Positions 7,216 through 11,696 of a DNA stretch of 11,696 nucleotides are shown one piece after another. The translations under genes were made by a program, and so were the position numbers. Numbering within the stretch: position 1 is the first letter of the stretch; each line of letters begins with the position of its first letter. A model generated the notes under the pieces. That model was not told the origin of the DNA. It ran no database searches and saw only the letters and a list, made by a program, of their open reading frames with translations. Origin of the DNA: CALAED01 sp937891035 (lineage in GTDB: Bacteria > Actinomycetota > Actinomycetes > Streptosporangiales > Streptosporangiaceae); contig DASQSZ010000224.1 of the NCBI GenBank assembly GCA_035642125.1, positions 1-11,696 of the forward strand. The letters run 5' to 3'.

Positions 7216-7253
7216 GGATCGTGGTACGACGTACGCATCTGGGTGTAGGACGC

Positions 7254-7289
7254 GCGCGCCCCGCGCGCCCCGCGCGTCCGGCGCGCCCC
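7254..7289 (+). repeat. Four tandem copies of a 9-nt unit GCGCGCCCC
   Basis: Units start at 7254, 7263, 7272 and 7281. Copies 1, 2 and 4 are identical; copy 3 has two changes. It lies just after a possible -10 box in the leader region of the crotonase gene. Confidence 0.85.
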
Positions 7290-7431
7290 CGTCATCGGCA
7301 TCAGGGGGCGGGGGACACGGCAGGCGGGTGAACGCCGAAGTGCCGGGTGAGCGCGCCGATCGAGCGTGGCGCGAGAGGGATCCGCGGGCGATGACCGGCC
7401 GGGCTGGCGACGGAGGAGGCGGCGAACGGCG

Positions 7432-8190
7432 ATGAGCGTGGACATGGAAAAGCGGGGGCCGGTGACGACGGTGATCTTGAATCGGCCGGAGGTACGCAAC
7501 GCGGTGGACGGGCCGACCGCGGCCGCGTTGGCCGCGGCGTTCCGCGCCTTCGACGCCGACCCGGACGCGGCGGTGGCCGTGCTGTGCGGTGCCGGCGGCA
7601 CGTTTTGCGCGGGCGCCGACCTCAAGGCGATCGGCGGCGAGCGATCCAACCGCGTCGCCGCCGAAGGCGACGGGCCGATGGGCCCGACCCGCATGGTGGT
7701 GTCGAAGCCGGTCATCGCCGCGGTGTCCGGGCACGCCGTGGCCGGCGGCCTCGAACTCGCGCTGTGGTGCGATCTGCGGGTAGCGGAGGAGGACGCGGTG
7801 TTCGGCGTGTTCTGCCGCCGGTGGGGCGTGCCGTTGATCGACGGCGGGACGGTACGGCTGCCCGCCCTCATCGGCCGGTCCCGGGCGATGGACATGATCC
7901 TCACCGGCCGTCCCGTTCGGGCGCCGGAGGCCTACGACATAGGTCTCGCCAATCGTCTCGTGCCGACCGGGCACGCCAGGGCCGCCGCTGAAGAGCTGGC
8001 CCAAGACATCGCCGCCTTCCCGCAAGCCTGCGTACGCAGCGATCGGCTGTCGGCGATCGAGGCCATGGGGCTGCGCGAAGAGGCGGCGCTGGCGAACGAG
8101 TTCAGGCACGGCCTCGGCACGATCGAGGCGACCGCGCTTTCGGACGTCGAACGCTACCGCGACGGCGCCGGCCGCCACGGTGCCTTCTAG
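7432..8190 (+). CDS. Crotonase / enoyl-CoA hydratase family enzyme
   Basis: The product has 252 residues, the usual length for a single-domain crotonase. These enzymes act on acyl-CoA thioesters by stabilising an enolate in an oxyanion hole. The first oxyanion-hole region is FCAGADLKAI (58-67) and the second is SGHAVAGGLELAL (99-111). Glu108 matches the first catalytic Glu of rat mitochondrial hydratase (Glu144). The residue 20 positions later, where the second catalytic Glu164 sits, is Cys128. Asp137 in IDGG is a nearby acidic candidate. It may therefore not be a standard hydratase; isomerase, hydrolase or other crotonase chemistry is possible. I chose ATG 7432, with GGAGGAGG at 7412-7419 and a 12-nt spacer; ATG 7444 is an alternative. 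An in-frame ATG at 7366 would add an Arg-rich stretch and lacks support. It stands alone between divergent and convergent neighbours. Confidence 0.92.
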   Translation: MSVDMEKRGPVTTVILNRPEVRNAVDGPTAAALAAAFRAFDADPDAAVAVLCGAGGTFCAGADLKAIGGERSNRVAAEGDGPMGPTRMVVSKPVIAAVSGHAVAGGLELALWCDLRVAEEDAVFGVFCRRWGVPLIDGGTVRLPALIGRSRAMDMILTGRPVRAPEAYDIGLANRLVPTGHARAAAEELAQDIAAFPQACVRSDRLSAIEAMGLREEAALANEFRHGLGTIEATALSDVERYRDGAGRHGAF

Positions 8191-8214
8191 CGCGGTCCGA
8201 CATGTCCCGGGCGT

Positions 8215-8242
8215 TCCGGAGGCGGTACCGGGCCGCTCCGGG
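8215..8242. terminator. Candidate bidirectional terminator between convergent genes
   Basis: CCGGAG (8216-8221) pairs with CTCCGG (8236-8241), and CGG (8223-8225) with CCG (8233-8235), leaving one bulged G and a 7-nt loop. It lies between the crotonase stop at 8190 and the convergent gene's stop at 8247. An overlapping alternative stem pairs 8232-8236 with 8242-8246. Confidence 0.5.
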
Positions 8243-8246
8243 CGGC

Positions 8247-8894
8247 TCACCCCTCGAGTTGGTCGGCGAGGTGCTTGGCGGCGCCTTTGGTGAAATTGCC
8301 CTCGATCTGGAGCCTGCCGCCGACGATCGGCCTCCGCACCGCGGGCGAGGAGATGACCTTGCCATCGACCACGATGGCGAGCTGGTTACGCGGCGGCGGC
8401 TCCCGGTAGACCTCCGACGTGAGGCGCTCGAAACCAACGGCGTCAGGCGGCAGCAGGTAGAGGCGGATCGCCCAGCCTGCGGTGCCGGAGGTCACCACGT
8501 CGACCTTCTGGAACGCGGTGATGGTCAGCCCCGGGGCCAGCTGGTAGCAGGTCGTGCCGTCCAGCGAGGGCACCCCCGCACCGCCCGCCCCCTCGGCGCA
8601 GGCGCCGGCCGACGAGGCGATCACTTGTTGAATCAGCAGTGGCCTGGCCGCCCGCCCCAGCTCATCGTTCTTCCCCGGCGTCAGCACGATGGCGGTGGTG
8701 ACCAGCGCGACGGCCACGACCGCCGCCAGGGTGATCACGACGATGACGGTGGTGTTGCTTCTGGGCCGGCCGGAGGGGGGCGGCATGCCGTCCGGCGGCT
8801 GATACGGATCGTACGGCCGGTATGGATCGTACGGTCCCTGTGGTCCTAACGGCGGCGGTCCGGAGGGGGGTGGGGGAGGGTCGTCAGTGGACAT
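8247..8894 (-). CDS. Membrane-anchored stand-alone SecD P1-head-like protein, copy A
   Basis: The product has 215 residues from ATG 8894, which has GCAGG upstream; ATG 8906 would add four residues (MQVS). Residues 1-46 are Pro/Tyr/Asp-rich with a PYDPYRP repeat. Residues 48-71 form one hydrophobic span. The exported part (about 85-215) closely follows the SecD P1 head subdomain: CYQLAPG at 116-122, WAIRLYL at 141-147, AIVVDGKVISSP at 173-184, GGRLQIEGNFT at 192-202, then a final Ala/Leu helix. Two cysteines, 99 and 116, could form a disulfide. SecD itself is a six-span translocon motor; here only the head is present. That makes it an accessory or unrelated extracytoplasmic protein; its job is unknown. 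It starts 21 nt after the related gene that ends at 8916, on the same strand, so the two very likely form an operon. Confidence 0.85.
   Translation of the reverse strand: MSTDDPPPPPSGPPPLGPQGPYDPYRPYDPYQPPDGMPPPSGRPRSNTTVIVVITLAAVVAVALVTTAIVLTPGKNDELGRAARPLLIQQVIASSAGACAEGAGGAGVPSLDGTTCYQLAPGLTITAFQKVDVVTSGTAGWAIRLYLLPPDAVGFERLTSEVYREPPPRNQLAIVVDGKVISSPAVRRPIVGGRLQIEGNFTKGAAKHLADQLEG
8803..8838 (-). repeat. Two tandem 18-nt units coding for the YDPYRP repeat
   Basis: Units at 8803-8820 and 8821-8838 share the GGATCGTACGG core and encode the Tyr/Pro/Asp repeat in the leader of SecD-head copy A. The motif style resembles the leader of the surface protein at the left end of the window. Confidence 0.75.
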
Positions 8895-8915
8895 CGATAC
8901 CTGCATCCGCTCAGG

Positions 8916-9647
8916 TCAGGGCACGGGGCCGGGCTGCGGCGCGGAGTTGGGCGCCGCGCCGGACACCGACGGCGACGGGCTTGGCGTTGAAGTGAGCCCA
9001 GGCAGTCCCGTACCGCCGGGCAACGGCGAACTCGGCAAACCCAGGCCGGGCGAGCTCGGCGTGAGCCCGGGTGTGTTCGGCGTGAGCCCGGGTGAGCTCG
9101 GCGTGGGCGCCGGCGGAGTGGCCACCGGCGGAGTGGTCGGCGATGGGGCCGCGCCCTTGAGCTCACGGACCAGCCGGTCGGCATCCTCACGCCGGGTGGC
9201 ACCGGTGATGAGGATCCTCCCCTTGGTGATCGGGCCCGACACGCTGGGCGCGGTGACCACGCGGCCGCGTACCACGAGGGCCAGGCTGCCGCCGGTCATC
9301 CGTCTGGTGAGCGAGGCGAAGGATCTGCTGTCGGCGGGCAGCAGGCTCATGGACACGTCGTAGCCGGCGCCGCCGCGTTGCACATGGATATCGGTCACCC
9401 GCCGGATGACGATGCCCTCGGCGACCCGGTAACAGGTCTGCCCCTGCGTGCCGGGGCCGGAGATGCCACGGGCGCCGGCCGGGCACTGGCCCGGAGTGAC
9501 CTGGGTGACCGGGTAGACGAGCAGCGGGGACTTGAACCTCGCCGGGTGCGTATCGTCCGACGACGCGATCAGGGTGCCGGTGAGCGCGACCGCCGCCGCC
9601 ACCACGCCGAGGGTGATAATGACCGCCAGCCCCGCCCGCCTGGGCAC
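8916..9647 (-). CDS. Membrane-anchored stand-alone SecD P1-head-like protein, copy B, with Pro/Ser/Thr-rich tail
   Basis: The product has 243 residues from GTG 9647, preceded by AGGAGG with a 6-nt spacer, a firm start. Residues 5-28 form a signal anchor with hardly any cytoplasmic part. The domain at about 41-165 matches copy A: Cys55, TCYR at 71-74, YDVSMSLL at 96-103, LALVVRGRVVTAP at 122-134, KGRILITG at 142-149, then a closing helix. It lacks the short insertion that copy A has before the ALVV/AIVV strand, and the Asp of copy A's VVDG is Arg here, so the two have diverged. Residues 166-243 are a low-complexity Pro/Ser/Thr/Gly tail with PGLTP repeats, probably an extended extracytoplasmic linker or wall-spanning segment. 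It is followed 21 nt later by copy A. The DHA2 transporter gene ends 92 nt upstream on the same strand, so co-transcription with it is possible but a palindrome lies between. Confidence 0.85.
   Translation of the reverse strand: MPRRAGLAVIITLGVVAAAVALTGTLIASSDDTHPARFKSPLLVYPVTQVTPGQCPAGARGISGPGTQGQTCYRVAEGIVIRRVTDIHVQRGGAGYDVSMSLLPADSRSFASLTRRMTGGSLALVVRGRVVTAPSVSGPITKGRILITGATRREDADRLVRELKGAAPSPTTPPVATPPAPTPSSPGLTPNTPGLTPSSPGLGLPSSPLPGGTGLPGLTSTPSPSPSVSGAAPNSAPQPGPVP
9052..9114 (-). repeat. 21-nt tandem repeat in the Pro-rich tail of SecD-head copy B
   Basis: Units begin at 9052, 9073 and 9094. The first two share GTGAGCCCGGGT and differ by three bases; the third matches over its first half. 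They encode the PGLTPxx repeat. Confidence 0.75.
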
Positions 9648-9693
9648 AACCCGCCTCCTGATCCGCTTGTCATCGGCCTCCGGCTCGGTGGCC

Positions 9694-9709
9694 GGCGCCG
9701 GCCGGCGCC
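9694..9709 (-). terminator. Perfect 16-nt GC palindrome after the transporter gene
   Basis: GGCGCCGGCCGGCGCC reads the same on both strands and can form a 6-bp stem with a GGCC loop. It lies in the 92-nt gap between the transporter stop (9740) and the start of SecD-head copy B (9647), so it could end or attenuate transporter transcription. Confidence 0.4.
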
Positions 9710-9739
9710 TCAGCCGCCCGCCGCCTGTCTCTCAGTTTG

Positions 9740-11302
9740 TCAGGAGTCAGGGTCGAGGTGCACGTTGCTGCGCGCCGAGCGAAGCGGCAATTCCCGCAGC
9801 GGGAGCACGGCGAGGAAGCCGATCAGGGCGACCGGCACACCGAAGAGGAAGACGGTCTCCATCGCGCGGGTGAACGATTCGTGCACGATGTGCTGGAGCG
9901 GGGCGGGCAGCCGGTTGATCGACTCCGGCGCCCCCAGGTTGATGTGGTCGGGCCCGCGGATGTGCGCCGCGCGCAGCATGTCGGCCATCTCCGCGCGCAA
10001 CCGGCCGGTGAGGATCGCGCCGAACGCGGCCACGCCGACCGCGCCGCCCAGCGCGCGGAAGAACGCCACTCCCGAGGTGGTGGCCGCCAGGTCCGCCGGC
10101 GGTACGGCGTTTTGCGCGGCGAGCATGAGGATCTGCATCGCCAGCCCGAGCCCCATGCCGACAACGGCGAGGTCGACGCCGATGAGCAGTTCGCCGGACC
10201 CGGCGTGCAACCGGGACAGCATCACCATGCCGGCCGTGACCAGAAGGAGTCCGGCGGCGGGGAAGAGCTTCCAGCGGCCGGTCCGCGTGACGATCCGGCC
10301 AGAACCGATCGAGGCGACGAGCATGCCGATCACCATGGGCAACGTCATCAGCCCGGACGCGGTAGGCGTCATCTCCTTGACGATCTGCAGGTACTGCGGC
10401 ATGTAGATCATCACCGCGTACATCGCCATGCCGGTGAACGCCGAGGCCAGGGCGGTCAGCACGAACGTACGGTCGCGGAACAAGCGCGGCGGGAGAATCG
10501 GCTCGGCGGCGCGGCGCTCGGCGAGGACCGACAGCGCGAGGAGCGCCACGCTCAGCGCGCCCAGGCCGTAGGTCCATGGCGAGGCCCAGGGGACCTCCTG
10601 CCCGCCCATGGACAACATCAGCATCAGCGCGCCGGCGCCGCCGGTCACGGCGCCGGCGCCGAACCAGTCGATGCGGGCGTTCCGCTTGACCACGGGGAGG
10701 TCGAGCAGCTTTTGGATCACGGCGAAGGCGATGACCGCCAGCGGGATGACGGCGAAGAAGCACCAGCGCCAGCCGAGCCGGCCGGTGTCCACGATGAACC
10801 CGCCGAGCAGCGGGCCGGCCACCGCGGCGACCCCGAAGACGGCGCCGGTGTAGCCCGCGTACCGGCCGCGCTCGCGCGGCTCGACGATGTCGCCGAGGAT
10901 CACCTGGGTGAGCGCGTACATCCCGCCGGCGCCGACCCCCTGGATGGCCCGGCCGGCGATGAGCTCACCGATGCCGGGTGCGAAGCCGGCCAGCAGCGAG
11001 CCGCCCACGAACGACACGAGCGCCGACTGGAACATCAGCTTTCGTCCGAACAGGTCGGACAGCTTGCCCCACAGCGGCGTCGACACGGTCATGGTGAGCA
11101 CGGCGGCGCTGGCCACCCAGGCGAGCTTGTCCTGGCCGCCCATCGAGCCCACGATCGTCGGCAGCGCGGTGCTGATCACGGTCGTCGAGATCATCGCGGT
11201 CAGCAGCGCCAGCATCAGCGCGGAGAGGATCTGTACGACTTCGCGATGTGAGTATCCGTCCCGCCGCGGCGCCGAGGCGGGGCCGACCCTCACACGCGTC
11301 AT
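9740..11302 (-). CDS. DHA2-family (14-TM) major facilitator drug efflux transporter
   Basis: The product has 520 residues, the normal length for proton-driven 14-span DHA2 exporters (EmrB/QacA group) in the cytoplasmic membrane. The TM1 motif region is STTVISTALPTI (39-50), with Ser39 where many members have Asp. Motif A is GKLSDLFGRK at 79-88. Motif C, the antiporter signature, is around 153-168 (AGPLLGG at its end). The N-terminal 20 residues are Arg-rich and cytoplasmic. A longer hydrophilic loop at about 433-478 precedes the last span, which is usual in this group. ATG 11302 has GAGGA 5 nt upstream. It is divergent from a TetR-family gene with a shared promoter region, the standard layout for a drug-inducible efflux pump. 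The substrate cannot be read from the sequence. Confidence 0.95.
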   Translation of the reverse strand: MTRVRVGPASAPRRDGYSHREVVQILSALMLALLTAMISTTVISTALPTIVGSMGGQDKLAWVASAAVLTMTVSTPLWGKLSDLFGRKLMFQSALVSFVGGSLLAGFAPGIGELIAGRAIQGVGAGGMYALTQVILGDIVEPRERGRYAGYTGAVFGVAAVAGPLLGGFIVDTGRLGWRWCFFAVIPLAVIAFAVIQKLLDLPVVKRNARIDWFGAGAVTGGAGALMLMLSMGGQEVPWASPWTYGLGALSVALLALSVLAERRAAEPILPPRLFRDRTFVLTALASAFTGMAMYAVMIYMPQYLQIVKEMTPTASGLMTLPMVIGMLVASIGSGRIVTRTGRWKLFPAAGLLLVTAGMVMLSRLHAGSGELLIGVDLAVVGMGLGLAMQILMLAAQNAVPPADLAATTSGVAFFRALGGAVGVAAFGAILTGRLRAEMADMLRAAHIRGPDHINLGAPESINRLPAPLQHIVHESFTRAMETVFLFGVPVALIGFLAVLPLRELPLRSARSNVHLDPDS

Positions 11303-11324
11303 CGGTGTCCTCGGGGGAGGTTAG

Positions 11325-11337
11325 GTGCAAACTGCAC
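11325..11337. promoter_or_regulatory. Candidate TetR operator GTGCA-AAC-TGCAC
   Basis: A perfect inverted repeat with 5-nt arms lies between the transporter and regulator genes. It falls 6 to 18 nt downstream of the transporter -10 box, covering the expected start site, so a bound repressor would block transcription. An imperfect palindrome centred on ACATGT (11363-11368) at the -35 box is a second candidate site. Confidence 0.45.
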
Positions 11338-11342
11338 ATAAG

Positions 11343-11371
11343 ACGTTAGTATGCGCTTGTTTACATGTCAA
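11343..11371 (-). promoter_or_regulatory. Promoter of the DHA2 transporter gene
   Basis: On the minus strand there is a perfect -35 box TTGACA (11371-11366), a 17-nt spacer and TAACGT (11348-11343), which fits the actinobacterial TANNNT -10 pattern. The leader would be roughly 35 nt. Confidence 0.6.
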
Positions 11372-11384
11372 AGCCCGCTACGGT
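11357..11384 (+). promoter_or_regulatory. Candidate promoter of the TetR gene, placed for leaderless mRNA
   Basis: TTGTTT (11357-11362), a 16-nt spacer and TACGGT (11379-11384) overlap the transporter promoter on the other strand. The -10 box ends 7 nt before ATG 11392, so the transcript would begin at or next to the start codon. No ribosome binding site precedes that ATG, which agrees. Confidence 0.45.
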
Positions 11385-11391
11385 TACGACC

Positions 11392-11696
11392 ATGACCGGG
11401 ATGAGCGACGTCGGGGAGCGCCCGCAACGCGACCGGGCCGCGACTCGGCAGCGGCTTCTCGACGCCGGACGCAGGCTGTTCGCCGAGCACGGCTACGACC
11501 ACGTCACGGTACGCATGATCGCCGCGGCCGCCGGCGCCAACGTCGCGCTGATCAACCGCTACTTCGGGTCGAAGTCGGCGCTGTTCGCCGAGGTCCTCGC
11601 GGGCGAGCCCACGGTACGTACCGTGATCGACGGAGACGCCGCCGGCCTGCCCGCCCGGTTGGCCGAACACGTCGTACGGCAGATCCACACGGGCGC
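11392..11696 (+). CDS. TetR-family transcriptional regulator (3' end outside window)
   Basis: The frame is open to the window end; 101 codons are visible of a typical 190-220. Residues about 17-64 are a standard TetR helix-turn-helix: TRQRLLDAGRRLF, then VTVRMIAAAAGAN as the helix-turn region, then NRYFGSK at 55-61, followed by ALFAEVL. The remaining ligand-binding domain is outside. It is divergent from the DHA2 transporter gene, with 89 nt between start codons, so it is very likely that transporter's repressor and its own. ATG 11392 has no ribosome binding site but sits 7 nt after a TANNNT box, consistent with leaderless translation; ATG 11404 is an alternative. The inducer is unknown. Confidence 0.9.
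   Translation, partial: MTGMSDVGERPQRDRAATRQRLLDAGRRLFAEHGYDHVTVRMIAAAAGANVALINRYFGSKSALFAEVLAGEPTVRTVIDGDAAGLPARLAEHVVRQIHTG

Larger units (their letters stand above)
7021..7431. other. Divergent intergenic region with repeated hairpins and a short tandem repeat
   Basis: No convincing gene is present. From left to right it holds a possible minus-strand -10 box TAGATT (7043-7038), two strong hairpins with near-identical arms (7111-7134 and 7185-7215), an 11-nt palindrome GTACGACGTAC (7224-7234), a possible + strand -10 box TAGGAC (7246-7251) lacking a good -35 box, a 9-nt tandem repeat (7254-7289), and the crotonase ribosome binding site. Both flanking genes read away from it, so promoters for both are expected inside. 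Confidence 0.6.

Noticed and set aside
7254..7289. Possible CRISPR-like array
   Set aside because: The units are 9 nt and directly abutting, with no spacers and no cas genes.
7180..8250. A 356-codon minus-strand frame covering the crotonase gene
   Set aside because: It is antisense to a clear crotonase with oxyanion-hole motifs and has no recognisable features of its own.
9737..11251. A 504-codon + strand frame antisense to the efflux transporter
   Set aside because: The translation is His/Gly/Arg/Asp-rich with no fold-like pattern, while the minus strand encodes a textbook DHA2 transporter with motifs A and C. It is a high-GC shadow frame.
1..11696. Insertion sequences, tRNA or rRNA genes, attachment sites
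   Set aside because: No transposase or integrase frame and no cloverleaf with a T-loop consensus was recognised by eye; a tRNA or covariance scan was not run.

Overview
This is a high-GC actinomycete chromosome segment. The evidence is the strong G/C bias at third codon positions, frequent GTG starts, GGAGG-type ribosome binding sites, Pro/Tyr/Gly-rich leaders on membrane-anchored surface proteins, and a KorAB of the mycobacterial/streptomycete type. The order Streptosporangiales is my best guess from general style, but the sequence does not prove it. Both window ends cut through genes.

Left part (1-4886, + strand). First comes the 3' portion of a gene for a surface protein with a Pro/Gln/Tyr repeat leader, one membrane span and an LppX/LprG-like exported domain. 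A 484-nt gene-free stretch with competing GC hairpins follows. Then comes the korA-korB operon, encoding a two-subunit 2-oxoglutarate:ferredoxin oxidoreductase whose genes overlap by 8 nt. KorB carries all the expected cluster cysteines and a thiamine diphosphate motif.

Middle part (4887-7431). korB converges on a small minus-strand gene for a 111-residue single-span membrane protein, and strong hairpins lie in the 169 nt between them. Further right on the minus strand is a 441-residue polytopic membrane protein of unknown function with a conserved-looking HPDGAGGL loop. Its 5' side opens into a 411-nt divergent intergenic region holding two near-identical strong hairpins, a 9-nt tandem repeat and an 11-nt palindrome.

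Right part (7432-11696). A crotonase-fold enzyme gene on the + strand lacks the second classical catalytic glutamate. It converges on two adjacent minus-strand genes whose products look like stand-alone SecD periplasmic P1-head domains, each on one membrane anchor. Upstream of them, on the same strand, is a 14-TM DHA2-type drug efflux transporter. A TetR-family regulator is transcribed divergently from the transporter and is cut by the window end. The 89-nt gap between transporter and regulator has a readable architecture: a TTGACA-17-TAACGT promoter for the transporter, a GTGCA-AAC-TGCAC operator candidate at its start site, and a promoter placed for leaderless translation of the regulator.

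The strongest candidate for something little described is the tandem SecD-P1-head pair. No mobile element, CRISPR array, tRNA or rRNA was recognised.
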